55,935 nucleotides of DNA from a virus, in IMG/VR virus record IMGVR_UViG_3300042391_000478, positions 1 through 55,935 of that record; one strand, written 5' to 3'. Below the pieces are notes generated by a model. That model was not told the DNA's origin. It did no database searches and was given only the letters and a program-made list of their open reading frames with translations. This document shows positions 32,277-40,950 of this stretch, one piece after another. Position numbers and translations under genes: made by a program. Within the stretch, counting starts at the first letter, position 1. Every line of letters starts with the position of its first letter.

Positions 32277-32519
32277 ATGGGAACACAGACAGACTATTTT
32301 AATAAGATAGGCTACAAGCCCAAATACTTTATCGGTGATAGAGTGTTTGGGCGATGGAATAAGATTCCGTTTATCGGCTCGGTTGGTAACGACCGCTGCA
32401 TAGACGGAGTTAATCCCGAAATAACAATCCATTTGGATTTGCCAATTAAGATCAACAATACTGTACACAATTTTATCATAGTCAAACATAAAGATGTTAA
32501 ACAGTTAGTAACTTGGTAG
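32277..32519 (+). CDS. Small hypothetical protein (80 aa)
   Basis: ATG directly follows the ATPase stop. Central FIGDRVFGRWNKIPFIGSVGND suggests an SH3-like small barrel. No family assigned; coupling suggests a partner of the ATPase. Confidence 0.7.
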   Translation: MGTQTDYFNKIGYKPKYFIGDRVFGRWNKIPFIGSVGNDRCIDGVNPEITIHLDLPIKINNTVHNFIIVKHKDVKQLVTW

Positions 32520-32535
32520 TGTTAGCCAAAATAGC

Positions 32536-32564
32536 TTGACTATAATTATTGTTAGTGTTATACT
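32536..32564 (+). promoter_or_regulatory. Sigma70 promoter for NadM-Nudix gene
   Basis: TTGACT 32536-32541, 17-nt spacer, TATACT 32559-32564. The Nampt promoter at 34694 has the same TATACT -10 box. Confidence 0.85.
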
Positions 32565-32589
32565 TAAAGCATAAATAAAACAAAGCAAT

Positions 32590-32601
32590 GCGATAGACGC
32601 A
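32590..32601 (+). promoter_or_regulatory. NAD-gene leader hairpin, copy 1
   Basis: GCGATAGACGCA in the 5' leader. GCG and CGC (TGCG/CGCA here) pair around the loop ATAGA. The identical 12 bases occur in the Nampt leader at 34737-34748. Confidence 0.6.
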
Positions 32602-32629
32602 AAGCTGACATTATTGAAAGGATTTTTCA

Positions 32630-33649
32630 ATGTCTAGAAAATACGATACCCTTGTCCTTATTGGACGTTTTCAACCCATACACAATGCTCACTTAGAGAT
32701 TATCAAACGTGCTACTGCACTTTGTGATCAGCTGGTAATTATTACAGGCAGTGCCGCACAACCCCGTACTTACAAAAACCCATTTACCTCCGCTGAACGT
32801 GAACGCATGATCAAATACGCGGCCGGCGGACTTTCAATGTTTATCAACGTTGAAGAAAACCCAGACACTATCTACAATGACCAAGCATGGGCAGTTCGTG
32901 TTCAGGCACTGGTTGCTAAACACACTAAGCCTGGAAGCAAAGTTGGCATCATTGGACACAAGAAAGATGACAGCTCATTCTACCTTGACATGTTCCCACA
33001 ATGGGGCTTTGAGAATGTAGAGCTGATTGAGTTCTTGAGCGCAGTTAACATTCGTGACCTGTACTTTAAACGTGATGTTAACATGAGCTTCATCAAAGGC
33101 GTTGTGCCAGAAAGCACTTTCAATTTTTTGGTTGAGTTCAAAGACAGCCCAGAGTACGAACAAATCATCCGAGAACGTGAGTTTGTTATCAACTACAAGA
33201 AGCAATACGCAAGTTTGCCTTATCCTCCAATCTTCAGTACAGCCGATGCAGTTGTAATACAAAGTGGACACATCTTGCTGATCAAACGCCGTGCTGAGCC
33301 AGGTAAGGGATTGTGGGCATTGCCAGGTGGTTATGTCAACGCTAACACTGACAAGTCGGTAGAAGATGCTGCCATCCGTGAGCTTCGTGAAGAAACACTG
33401 ATCAAGGTGCCTGCTCCTGTACTGCGTGGATCGATTGTGCGTAGCAAGGTCTTTGATGCAGTCGATCGTAGCCCACGTGGGCGTATTATCACTCACGCAT
33501 TCCATATCCAATTGCCCGACGGCGAACTGCCCAAAGTAAAGGGATCAGACGATGCTGAAAAGGCACGTTGGGTTCCTATCGCAGAGGTTCGAAGCGAAGA
33601 ATGCTTTGAAGACCATTTTGAAATCATCCAACACTTTTTAGGAGCATAA
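32630..33649 (+). CDS. nadM: Bifunctional NMN adenylyltransferase/Nudix hydrolase
   Basis: 339 residues. The N-terminal half is a nucleotidyltransferase: GRFQPIHNAH (12-21) with the (H/T)xxH-type site and a later VNIRDLYFKR. The C-terminal half is a Nudix domain: LPGGYVNANT...ELREET (231-256) with the REuxEE core at 250-255. This is the NadM-Nudix fusion: it makes NAD from NMN and ATP and hydrolyses ADP-ribose. It has its own promoter, an AAAGGA site before the ATG, and belongs functionally with the Nampt gene at 34783. Confidence 0.95.
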   Translation: MSRKYDTLVLIGRFQPIHNAHLEIIKRATALCDQLVIITGSAAQPRTYKNPFTSAERERMIKYAAGGLSMFINVEENPDTIYNDQAWAVRVQALVAKHTKPGSKVGIIGHKKDDSSFYLDMFPQWGFENVELIEFLSAVNIRDLYFKRDVNMSFIKGVVPESTFNFLVEFKDSPEYEQIIREREFVINYKKQYASLPYPPIFSTADAVVIQSGHILLIKRRAEPGKGLWALPGGYVNANTDKSVEDAAIRELREETLIKVPAPVLRGSIVRSKVFDAVDRSPRGRIITHAFHIQLPDGELPKVKGSDDAEKARWVPIAEVRSEECFEDHFEIIQHFLGA

Positions 33650-33650
33650 A

Positions 33651-33836
33651 ATGAACGAACGAATTCTAAAACTTGCTGAACAATGTCATCATCGGTACTC
33701 TGAGCACAACATTGATTTGGAAAAGTTCGCCGAGTTGATTGTCAAGGAATGTTATCTGTGGGCCAAAGAAAATGGTGGCTTGGGCTGTGAGGAAGATTTT
33801 GAAGCGTTAAAAGAACATTTCGGAGTTGAAGAATGA
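33651..33836 (+). CDS. Small hypothetical phage protein (61 aa)
   Basis: Helical, acidic, of the pattern seen in many tailed-phage small proteins (LAEQCHHRY...FAELIVKECYLWA). Function unknown. ATGA overlap with the next gene. Confidence 0.75.
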   Translation: MNERILKLAEQCHHRYSEHNIDLEKFAELIVKECYLWAKENGGLGCEEDFEALKEHFGVEE

Positions 33837-34036
33837 AACAATTAGCTATTGATGGTGATACCGCAGATCGCATCACAGTTCTTACTCTCAAGGACTATGC
33901 TAAGTACCTGCGTAAAGAATTAAAACAGTTTAAAAAAGGCGAGTATCTACATCCAGAAGATGTAGCTGGCAACATTCGTCGCATTGAAGCAATTGAATTT
34001 ATTTTAAAGGACTTTCCAAATGTTGAAACACGCTAA
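33833..34036 (+). CDS. Small hypothetical protein (67 aa)
   Basis: Highly charged helical protein; overlaps the previous gene by 4 nt and the macro-domain gene by 17 nt, so it is part of the NAD operon by position. No motif recognised. Confidence 0.7.
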   Translation: MKQLAIDGDTADRITVLTLKDYAKYLRKELKQFKKGEYLHPEDVAGNIRRIEAIEFILKDFPNVETR

Positions 34037-34481
34037 AGGTAATCTACTTGACCTGGCAGAAGCGGGAGACTTTGACATTGTAGTACAAGGCTGTAATTGC
34101 TTTAACACTATGGGCGGCGGCATTGCTCGTGAAATCCGTGAACGCTACCCTATGGCCGCAGAGGTAGATAATGAAACACTAAAGGGCGACTACCGTAAGT
34201 TAGGTAACTGGACCACAGCATTCACTGGAAAGTTCTTGATTGTCAACGCCTATACACAGTATAATATGAGTCAGGGCACAGATGTGTTTGAATACACTGC
34301 GTTCCAATTAATATTAGATAAGCTGGTCTTTGTTTATCCAGGCAAACGGATTGGCCTGCCCTACATTGGATGCGGACTTGCCGGCGGCGAACAAGAAACT
34401 ATCGTTGACATGATCGAAGTATTTGCCAAAAGAGTTGCCCGAAAAAGCGGCACAGTTACACTAGTAGAATTTGTTCGATAA
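34020..34481 (+). CDS. Macro-domain protein (ADP-ribose binding/processing)
   Basis: 153 residues, the size of a single macro domain. GNLLDL (7-12), VVQGCNCFNTMGGGIA (21-36, the ADP-ribose pocket with the Asn and Gly-rich loop) and GLPYIGCGLAGG match the Poa1p/ALC1-like branch. Members bind ADP-ribose or remove it from protein, DNA or ADP-ribose-1''-phosphate. Its place between NadM-Nudix and Nampt supports an ADP-ribose recycling or counter-defence role. Confidence 0.92.
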   Translation: MLKHAKGNLLDLAEAGDFDIVVQGCNCFNTMGGGIAREIRERYPMAAEVDNETLKGDYRKLGNWTTAFTGKFLIVNAYTQYNMSQGTDVFEYTAFQLILDKLVFVYPGKRIGLPYIGCGLAGGEQETIVDMIEVFAKRVARKSGTVTLVEFVR

Positions 34482-34492
34482 AGAAAGAAAAT

Positions 34493-34693
34493 ATGAGTGA
34501 TCCATTAGAAGAAGCAGCCGCAGTAACCGAAATGTTGTTAGCTGAAAGTTTACGTATGCGAGCCAAAGTACCGGAAAAGACTGGACTATGTTTGGCTTGC
34601 GAAGACCCAACCGAAGGTGCATTCTGCTCAAAAGAATGCAGAGAAGATTACGAACGAATGGAAAGAATTAAAACCATTCGTGGTAAGAAATAG
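34493..34693 (+). CDS. Small zinc-finger protein (66 aa)
   Basis: CLACEDPTEGAFCSKEC (about 33-49) is a CxxC...CxxxC zinc finger in a small charged phage protein; the N-terminus is a helix rich in Ala/Glu. DksA-like small phage zinc fingers look similar. Function unknown. Confidence 0.75.
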   Translation: MSDPLEEAAAVTEMLLAESLRMRAKVPEKTGLCLACEDPTEGAFCSKECREDYERMERIKTIRGKK

Positions 34694-34722
34694 TTGACAC
34701 TAGATGGGCTAGATGTTATACT
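34694..34722 (+). promoter_or_regulatory. Sigma70 promoter for Nampt gene
   Basis: TTGACA 34694-34699, 17-nt spacer, TATACT 34717-34722. Starts one base after the previous stop. Confidence 0.9.
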
Positions 34723-34736
34723 ATAAACAAGTCCAA

Positions 34737-34748
34737 GCGATAGACGCA
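34737..34748 (+). promoter_or_regulatory. NAD-gene leader hairpin, copy 2
   Basis: GCGATAGACGCA, identical to 32590-32601, about 34 nt before the ATG and 14 nt after the -10 box. A short GCG/CGC stem with loop ATAGA. Confidence 0.6.
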
Positions 34749-34782
34749 GACGACTTAAGAAGTAAAATAAAGGAACTTTATT

Positions 34783-36183
34783 ATGAAACTCGCAAAAAAT
34801 CTTATTCTCAACACTGACAGTTATAAAGTCAGTATGTGGAAACAATATCCAGCAGGTACCACCGGTGTATACAGTTACATTGAATCCCGAGGCGGGCGAT
34901 ACGATCGTACTGTATTCTTCGGACTCCAGGCTTTTATCAAAGAGTACCTTCTCGAACCCATCACTCAATCAGACATTGATGTCGCTGACGAAATCCTTAC
35001 CGCACACGGTGAGCCTTTCAACAGAGCAGGATGGCAATACATACTTGACAAGCACCGTGGATTTCTCCCGGTTGTCATTCGGGCAGTTCCAGAAGGAACA
35101 GTGGTGCCCGTCAAAAATGTACTTGCAACTATTGAAAACACAGACCCAGAATGCTTCTGGTTGACCACTTGGTTGGAAACTGCCTTGCTTCGTGCAGTGT
35201 GGTATGGTACTACTGTGGCAACACAGAGTTATACAATTAAACAAGTCATTCTTGACTACTTGGAGAGAACTGGTGACCCTAGTACTATTGATTTTAAGTT
35301 ACATGACTTTGGTGCTCGTGGTGTTAGCAGTTTGGAATCGGCTGGCATTGGTTCTGCCGCCCACCTTGTCAACTTTATGGGCACTGATACTATTAGTGGT
35401 GTTTTGTTTGCTCGTGAGTATTACAATGCCGGTATCGCTGGCTTTAGTATCCCAGCCGCAGAACACTCAACTATTACCAGTTGGGGTCGTGACGGGGAAG
35501 TAGATGCTTATCGTAATATGCTTAATAACTTTGCTTCACCTGGTAGCATTCTTGCTGTCGTGTCGGATAGTTATGATATCTATAATGCAGTTGAAAACCT
35601 CTGGGGTGGAGAACTACGACAACAAGTTATTGACAGCGGTGCTACAGTTGTTATTCGTCCAGACAGTGGTGACCCTGTTGAAGTTAACCGTAAGTTGATT
35701 GAGATCCTCGGATCAAAATTTGGCTACACTACTAACAGCAAAGGCTTCAAAGTACTCAACAATGTGCGTCTGATCCAAGGCGATGGCATCAACGAACTTA
35801 CTGTTCGTACAATCCTTGGTGCGTTTATGGCCATGGGATGGAGTGCCGATAACATTGCATTTGGTATGGGCGGCGCCCTGCTACAGATTGTGGATCGCGA
35901 TACACAGCGTTTTGCAATGAAAGCTTCGAGTGCGGAGATTAACGGTAAATGGATCGATGTACAAAAAGATCCAATTACTGACGCAGGTAAGAAGTCAAAG
36001 GCGGGTCGTGTTACCTTGTGGACCAACAGTGGCGGCGAGTTTGCTTCTAGTGTTGCCGCACCTACTGGATGGACTGACAAGGGTATCGGAGAATGGACTG
36101 AAGCATTAGTTCCAGTGTTTTGGAACGGCAACCTTCACAAAGATTACACCTTTGACGAAGTTCGGGCAAATGCTCGTAAATAA
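34783..36183 (+). CDS. nadV: Nicotinamide phosphoribosyltransferase (Nampt)
   Basis: 466 residues, close to the family length. NTDSYKVSMWKQYP at the N-terminus, DFGARG (175-180), AAEHST (225-230) with the catalytic His228, and VIRPDSGDPVE for phosphoribosyl binding. It converts nicotinamide and PRPP to NMN, the substrate of the NadM protein at 32630. Together they form a two-step salvage route from nicotinamide to NAD, matching the phage NARP2-type pathway that restores NAD after defence systems have consumed it. A UUCG terminator follows. Confidence 0.96.
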   Translation: MKLAKNLILNTDSYKVSMWKQYPAGTTGVYSYIESRGGRYDRTVFFGLQAFIKEYLLEPITQSDIDVADEILTAHGEPFNRAGWQYILDKHRGFLPVVIRAVPEGTVVPVKNVLATIENTDPECFWLTTWLETALLRAVWYGTTVATQSYTIKQVILDYLERTGDPSTIDFKLHDFGARGVSSLESAGIGSAAHLVNFMGTDTISGVLFAREYYNAGIAGFSIPAAEHSTITSWGRDGEVDAYRNMLNNFASPGSILAVVSDSYDIYNAVENLWGGELRQQVIDSGATVVIRPDSGDPVEVNRKLIEILGSKFGYTTNSKGFKVLNNVRLIQGDGINELTVRTILGAFMAMGWSADNIAFGMGGALLQIVDRDTQRFAMKASSAEINGKWIDVQKDPITDAGKKSKAGRVTLWTNSGGEFASSVAAPTGWTDKGIGEWTEALVPVFWNGNLHKDYTFDEVRANARK

Positions 36184-36209
36184 TAAAAGGGCTTCGGCCC
36201 TTTTATTTT
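36182..36209 (+). terminator. Rho-independent terminator after Nampt gene
   Basis: 11-bp perfect stem (36182-36192 with 36197-36207) with a TTCG tetraloop, followed by T-rich sequence. Symmetrical A/T flanks allow bidirectional action. Confidence 0.95.
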
Positions 36210-36254
36210 GGCTAATTTTCTCTCAATGAGTTCAACTTTTGGCACCATTGACAG

Positions 36255-36283
36255 TTGACAATGCTCGAGATCCTTGCTATAAT
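36255..36283 (+). promoter_or_regulatory. Sigma70 promoter for rIIA-rIIB
   Basis: TTGACA 36255-36260, 17-nt spacer, TATAAT 36278-36283; AGAAAGG before ATG 36320. Confidence 0.93.
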
Positions 36284-36319
36284 ACATACATAGCGAAACA
36301 CACACAGAAAGGTTTTTAG

Positions 36320-38488
36320 ATGATTATTAACAACACTCCGCAAAACGAAGCAGTTTTGAGTAACGTTGGCGAAATTGGCGAGTTCCGTATTCGTAACTCT
36401 GCCAAAGCGTTTAGTATTTTGAGTTCAGGCTTGTATGCCAACAAGGTTCGTGCTATTGTGCGTGAATTGAGTTGTAATGCTGTAGACAGTCATACTGCCG
36501 CTGGCAAACAAGATACTCCATTTGATGTACATCTGCCAAATACTTTGGAACCTTGGTTTGCTATTCGCGACTACGGAACTGGACTGAGCCATGAACAAGT
36601 TACTAATATCTACACAACCTATTTTGAATCTACTAAAACAGACAGCAACGACTACATTGGTGCGTTGGGTTTGGGTTCTAAGTCTCCTTTTAGTTACACT
36701 GATAACTTTACTGTAACCGCTATCAAGGACGGCATCAAGGGTATCTATACTGCTTTCATTAACGAATCGGGCGTACCTAGTATTGCTAAGATGATGGACG
36801 AAGCTAGTGATGAGCCATCGGGTGTTGAAGTTAAGTTCTCAGTTAACGATCGTTGGGACTTTGACAAGTTCCGTCAAGAAGCTCGTCAAGTTTATACATA
36901 CTTTAAATTGCGGCCTGTTATCTCAGGTAACTCCGACTTCACATTTGTCAATGTAGAGTACGAAACTGAAAATATTATTCCAGGAGTGCATTGCTACAAA
37001 AGTGCCAGCCGTAGTGTTGCTATTATGGGTAATATTGCCTATCCAATCGATGTGCCTGCTGCAGACACTAACCTAGGTGAATTGCGGGCATTGTTGAACG
37101 GTGGATTAGAATTGCACTTTGCCATCGGTGAGTTGGACTTCCAAGCATCGCGTGAAGGCTTGTCATATATCCCAAGCACTATTGAAAGCATCAAACGAAA
37201 GTTAGAGGCTGTTAATACACAGTTGGCCGTTCATATTGCTACGGAAGCAGATGCCATTGCTAACTTGTGGGAACGTGCAGACTTTCTTGTTAAAAAGAGA
37301 AGCAACGGACTTTGGTCTGCAGCTGTCAATAAGTATGCCATTGACACTAAATTGTCCACATTAGACACAGGCCGGTACGGCGGTGTTGCTTTGTTTAAAT
37401 TAGGTGTTGAGGATCTTGCTAAGAAATTCAACATTGCGCTCAAAGGTATTCAACGTACTCGAGGTAGTAAAACTTGTACCACACTAAAGCCCAATACAGA
37501 TTACGATAACAAAAAGGACGTCAACGGACAATGGGTCTACCTTAACATGTGGAGTATCACTTGCGATGTGAACGCACATTTTGTTATCAACGATACTAAG
37601 ATTGGTGCTGTTGAACGTGCTAAGTTTCACTATCGCAATCAAAAGGATCAAACAATTCACAGCCAAAATGTGTTTGTGTTGGAACCAGCTGATCGCACCA
37701 AGGATATGAAAGTCAAAGCGTTCTTCAAAGCAATTTGTAACCCTCCTGTTAAAAATATTTTCAATGCTAGTACATTAGAAAAGAAAGTACGTGCCGACAG
37801 CGGTTTGGGCAAGAACGTCACTATCATGTGTTTGCAAGAACGTGGCTCAGGTGGTTACTATCGTGAGAAAGAAATGGTGTGGCGTGATGCTGGTAAGAGC
37901 GACAGCTTTGATCCAGCTACTACATTCTATTACTTGCCGTTGAGTGGCTTTGAAGTTATCAGCAAGTGCGGTATGAGCAACGTTAAGGAGTTCTACAACG
38001 ATTTGAAAGAGTGCGGTTTGACTGGCTTGAAGACCACTATCTACGGGGTGCGTAAAGGCGATATCGACGTTATTAAAACCAAAGCAAATTGGATTAATAT
38101 TGAAGACCATATTGCTAAAGAATTGGCTAAGCCAATCGATAACAAACTTGTAATGAGTTTGGTGATGCAGGCTGTTGACAATTTTAACTTGTTGCAATAT
38201 AATAGCAACATCGTATATCATATTGCCGATAGCAATAGCCCATATGTTAAATTGGTAACACAATTTAACGGGTTCGAAAAGATTCGCTATAGCGAACTGA
38301 GTTTAAAGCGACTGTGCCAACGTTATGCTACTGGTGTAACTTTTAACCCAGAAGCGCAAGTCCAGAAGTTTGTTGATGAATGTGCAACCATTAGCAAACG
38401 TTACCCGTTGCTGCAGTTCTTGCGTTCTGCTCCTAACGAAGATGTTGCCGAGTATGTAAATTTGATTGACACCCAGAAAGGTTTTTAA
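36320..38488 (+). CDS. rIIA: RIIA-like protein (GHKL ATPase)
   Basis: 722 residues, nearly identical in length to T4 RIIA (725). The N-terminal GHKL ATPase core is clear: VRELSCNAVDSH (N box), IRDYGTGLS (G1) and GALGLGSKSPFSYT (G2). RIIA and RIIB are membrane-associated T4 proteins needed for normal infection under prophage exclusion; their biochemistry is not settled. It is followed 2 nt later by the RIIB gene, the same order as in T4. Lies directly before a prohibitin-like lipoprotein cluster. Confidence 0.94.
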   Translation: MIINNTPQNEAVLSNVGEIGEFRIRNSAKAFSILSSGLYANKVRAIVRELSCNAVDSHTAAGKQDTPFDVHLPNTLEPWFAIRDYGTGLSHEQVTNIYTTYFESTKTDSNDYIGALGLGSKSPFSYTDNFTVTAIKDGIKGIYTAFINESGVPSIAKMMDEASDEPSGVEVKFSVNDRWDFDKFRQEARQVYTYFKLRPVISGNSDFTFVNVEYETENIIPGVHCYKSASRSVAIMGNIAYPIDVPAADTNLGELRALLNGGLELHFAIGELDFQASREGLSYIPSTIESIKRKLEAVNTQLAVHIATEADAIANLWERADFLVKKRSNGLWSAAVNKYAIDTKLSTLDTGRYGGVALFKLGVEDLAKKFNIALKGIQRTRGSKTCTTLKPNTDYDNKKDVNGQWVYLNMWSITCDVNAHFVINDTKIGAVERAKFHYRNQKDQTIHSQNVFVLEPADRTKDMKVKAFFKAICNPPVKNIFNASTLEKKVRADSGLGKNVTIMCLQERGSGGYYREKEMVWRDAGKSDSFDPATTFYYLPLSGFEVISKCGMSNVKEFYNDLKECGLTGLKTTIYGVRKGDIDVIKTKANWINIEDHIAKELAKPIDNKLVMSLVMQAVDNFNLLQYNSNIVYHIADSNSPYVKLVTQFNGFEKIRYSELSLKRLCQRYATGVTFNPEAQVQKFVDECATISKRYPLLQFLRSAPNEDVAEYVNLIDTQKGF

Positions 38489-38490
38489 AA

Positions 38491-39537
38491 ATGGCTTATC
38501 CATATTTGATTCAAGGCTCTAACATTGTTGTTGTAATTGGCAACAAGAGCCACACTATTAGCAAGACTCACATCACTTATACAAAAGTGCTGGAAGCAAT
38601 TAAAGCAGGTGATTGGGATTCTATCCCAGACATTATCGAACCTAAAAAGGTTGTGCTGAACTATGGTGCTGGCAATGTCAGTATCCAGGGCGAAACACTC
38701 TACTGGAAAGGCAAGGAACTGAACACTGGACTATCAGTGCGTATGATTCAAATGTTGCAAGATGGTTTCCCTATCGAGCCCATGGTTAACTTCATGGAAA
38801 ACTTGTATTCAAATCCAAGTCATCGTGCAGTTACAGAACTGTACGGATTCTTGGAAAAGTGCAACTTGCCAATCACTCCAGACGGACACTTTCTTGCCTA
38901 CAAGAAAGTACGTGAAAACTACAAGGATGTCCACAGTGGCACTATGGATAATAGTGTTGGACAAGTTGTTGAAATGGAACGTCACGAAGTTAACGACAAT
39001 AAGGATCAAACCTGTTCAACTGGTCTGCACTTTTGTTCACAAAGCTACTTGACTAGTTTTGGCGGTGAACGTACTGTTATTGTTAAGATCAATCCCCGTG
39101 ATGTTGTTTCGATCCCAAGTGACTATAACGATGCTAAGGGTCGTGCTTGCCGCTACGAAGTTATCGGCGAACTCAACGTTGATCCAGCAGATGCGTTTAC
39201 TAAACCAGTGCATACAACTGCAGTCGGTAGTCAACCTGTACACGCAGGTCCTAAGTCGGGTAATAGTGCGTTTTATGCAGGCTACTCAGCAGGTTATCAA
39301 AATAGCTACAATGCCACTGATGACCACTACGGCAAAGATCGGTTGAACTATCGCGAAGGTTTTGAAAAGGGCACCGATGACAGATTGTACAGCGGTAACG
39401 AACGATATCGTTACGAATCAAAAGTGCCAGCAACTCCACGGGGTTGGACACGACACGCTGATGGTAAGATTAGTCCACCATCGGGATTCGTAGCAGTCGC
39501 TCAAACGGGTGCGTGGCCCTTTCCAACTAAGGGCTAA
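38491..39537 (+). CDS. rIIB: RIIB-like protein
   Basis: 348 residues (T4 RIIB 312). Central block: NFMENLYSNPSHRAVTELYG, FLAYKKVRENY, CSTGLHFCSQSY and VVSIPSDY, matching RIIB proteins; the C-terminal Tyr/Gly-rich part (about 250-348) is less conserved. Co-transcribed with rIIA. The N-terminal segment (1-60) looks beta-rich and may be phage-specific. Confidence 0.92.
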   Translation: MAYPYLIQGSNIVVVIGNKSHTISKTHITYTKVLEAIKAGDWDSIPDIIEPKKVVLNYGAGNVSIQGETLYWKGKELNTGLSVRMIQMLQDGFPIEPMVNFMENLYSNPSHRAVTELYGFLEKCNLPITPDGHFLAYKKVRENYKDVHSGTMDNSVGQVVEMERHEVNDNKDQTCSTGLHFCSQSYLTSFGGERTVIVKINPRDVVSIPSDYNDAKGRACRYEVIGELNVDPADAFTKPVHTTAVGSQPVHAGPKSGNSAFYAGYSAGYQNSYNATDDHYGKDRLNYREGFEKGTDDRLYSGNERYRYESKVPATPRGWTRHADGKISPPSGFVAVAQTGAWPFPTKG

Positions 39538-39540
39538 TAT

Positions 39541-39717
39541 ATGATTAGACTTTGGTTAGCATTTGCCGTACTTGCCGTTCTTATTCACTTTGGCATTAGT
39601 GCTTGGAGAAAGATGGACGGTAAGGACCAATTGGCCTTGACAAAAAGCATAGGCTATAGTATACTTGTATCACTGGCAACAGTAATGTTGATGGCAGTAC
39701 TGGTAATTTTATTTTAA
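39541..39717 (+). CDS. Small two-helix membrane protein (58 aa)
   Basis: Two hydrophobic helices (about 3-20 and 38-57) around a short polar loop with WRKMDGKDQ. ATG three bases after the rIIB stop. Function unknown; located among membrane-linked genes (rIIA/B, SPFH). Confidence 0.7.
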   Translation: MIRLWLAFAVLAVLIHFGISAWRKMDGKDQLALTKSIGYSILVSLATVMLMAVLVILF

Positions 39718-39725
39718 GGTGTTGT

Positions 39726-39812
39726 ATGATCAATGATCGAGTCCTTAGACCCTTGTATTTTGCATTGGGTTTTGTAGTTTGTTTTTATCTTTTTTCCACT
39801 GGAGTTCTTTAA
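39726..39812 (+). CDS. Very small single-span membrane peptide (28 aa)
   Basis: A basic N-terminus (NDRVLR) then one hydrophobic segment. The stop abuts the next ATG exactly. Ribosome site weak; could be chance, but the tight packing between genes supports it. Confidence 0.4.
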   Translation: MINDRVLRPLYFALGFVVCFYLFSTGVL

Positions 39813-40607
39813 ATGAAGCGTTTTTTCACTCTCTCTATTTTGGCTGCTGCTGTTTTGGCAACAGGTTGTACTCGTATTGAAACCGGTGAAGTCGGTGTGC
39901 GAGTTGGTTTTGACAAGCAGGTCCAAAGTGGAGAACTGCTTCCAGGTTCGTTCAATCAGGTACTAATCGGCGATGTGCTTACATTCCCAATCAAGGACGT
40001 CAACGTTATACTGGAGAATATGACTCCCGTGGCCAAAGATAATAGCACTATGAAAGACTTTGATGCTGTAGTTGTTTACAACATCAACCCGCAACAAGTT
40101 GCTGAGTTGTATTCAACTAAGAACAAGAGCTTTCACGCTGAAGCTAAAGGCGACACTTACGTGATGTATAACTACATTGTGCAGAATGCTCGTAATGCCA
40201 TCTACAAGGCTGCACGAAAGTACGAAGCACTGGACATGGCAGACAACCGCACTGACATGGAAAACTACATCAAAGAAGAAATCACTCGCAACCTTGCTGA
40301 AGAAAAGTTGGACGGCAGTATCATGATTAATCAGGTTATGATTCGTAATGTTGTACCTAGCGATACTGTAGTCGAATCGGCTAATGCATTGGTCCGTTCA
40401 AAGAACGAATTGAAGCAGAAGGAAGTTGAAGTTAAGACTGCCGAAGCCGAATCGCGTCGTATGGCAGCACTTGCTAACAACTCAGGTAGCTCAATTGCAT
40501 TCATGCAAGCACAGGCCATGTTGAATATCTCCGAAGGTATCAAGAACGGCAAGGTACAGACTATTGTTGTTCCTAGCAACTTCAATGCATTGATGATGCC
40601 TAAGTAA
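39813..40607 (+). CDS. SPFH/prohibitin-like lipoprotein
   Basis: 264 residues. Signal peptide MKRFFTLSIL... with lipobox LATGC (Cys19). The mature part begins with an SPFH-type strand set (GEVGVRVGFD...FPIKDVNVI) and continues into a long Lys/Glu/Ala-rich helix (KSKNELKQKEVEVKTAEAESRR) typical of prohibitin/HflC coiled coils. Prohibitin-like genes occur in T4-like cyanophages. It would sit in a membrane and may act as a scaffold, possibly on FtsH as HflKC does. Confidence 0.87.
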   Translation: MKRFFTLSILAAAVLATGCTRIETGEVGVRVGFDKQVQSGELLPGSFNQVLIGDVLTFPIKDVNVILENMTPVAKDNSTMKDFDAVVVYNINPQQVAELYSTKNKSFHAEAKGDTYVMYNYIVQNARNAIYKAARKYEALDMADNRTDMENYIKEEITRNLAEEKLDGSIMINQVMIRNVVPSDTVVESANALVRSKNELKQKEVEVKTAEAESRRMAALANNSGSSIAFMQAQAMLNISEGIKNGKVQTIVVPSNFNALMMPK

Positions 40608-40608
40608 T

Positions 40609-40794
40609 ATGCTCTGGACTCTAATACTATTCGCACACGTTGGTATGATGAGTGATAAGGATTCCATGGCGCTGACTTCAGTGCCTGGTTTCCGAACTCA
40701 ACAAGAATGTGTAGCAGCCGGCAAAACTGCTGAAAGAATGGCTACTGGAACAACTAAGGTTATGAAGTATACTTGTGTAGAAGTTACCAAATGA
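40609..40794 (+). CDS. Small hypothetical protein with hydrophobic N-terminus (61 aa)
   Basis: A short N-terminal hydrophobic stretch, two cysteines (ECVAAGK and YTCVEV) that could form a disulfide if exported. Overlaps the next ATG. Function unknown. Confidence 0.65.
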   Translation: MLWTLILFAHVGMMSDKDSMALTSVPGFRTQQECVAAGKTAERMATGTTKVMKYTCVEVTK

Positions 40795-40949
40795 GTAATC
40801 TCTGGTTTAATATCAGATTTGGATCGAGACATTTCCAGTTCTCTAGAGACTGGGAAGTCTCCTTCCGTATTAATCCGTATTGGATTGAAAACACACCCAC
40901 TACGTGGTTTGCAGTATATTGTCTATTTGGAAAGCAGATAGGGGTCTAG
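40791..40949 (+). CDS. Small aromatic-rich protein (52 aa)
   Basis: ATGA overlap with the previous gene. Beta-like, rich in Trp/Phe/Arg (RFGSRHFQFSRDW). No motif. One base separates it from the next gene. Confidence 0.6.
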   Translation: MSNLWFNIRFGSRHFQFSRDWEVSFRINPYWIENTPTTWFAVYCLFGKQIGV

Positions 40950-40950
40950 T

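Noticed and set aside
32570-32577. CATAAATA in the NadM leader as a late promoter
   Set aside because: It lies within the leader of a good sigma70 promoter, and NAD salvage is expected early; likely an AT-rich coincidence.
34783-36183. Several long frames on both strands within the Nampt and nearby genes
   Set aside because: They are shadows of strongly recognised genes, lack ribosome sites, and encode low-complexity or cysteine/serine-skewed sequence.
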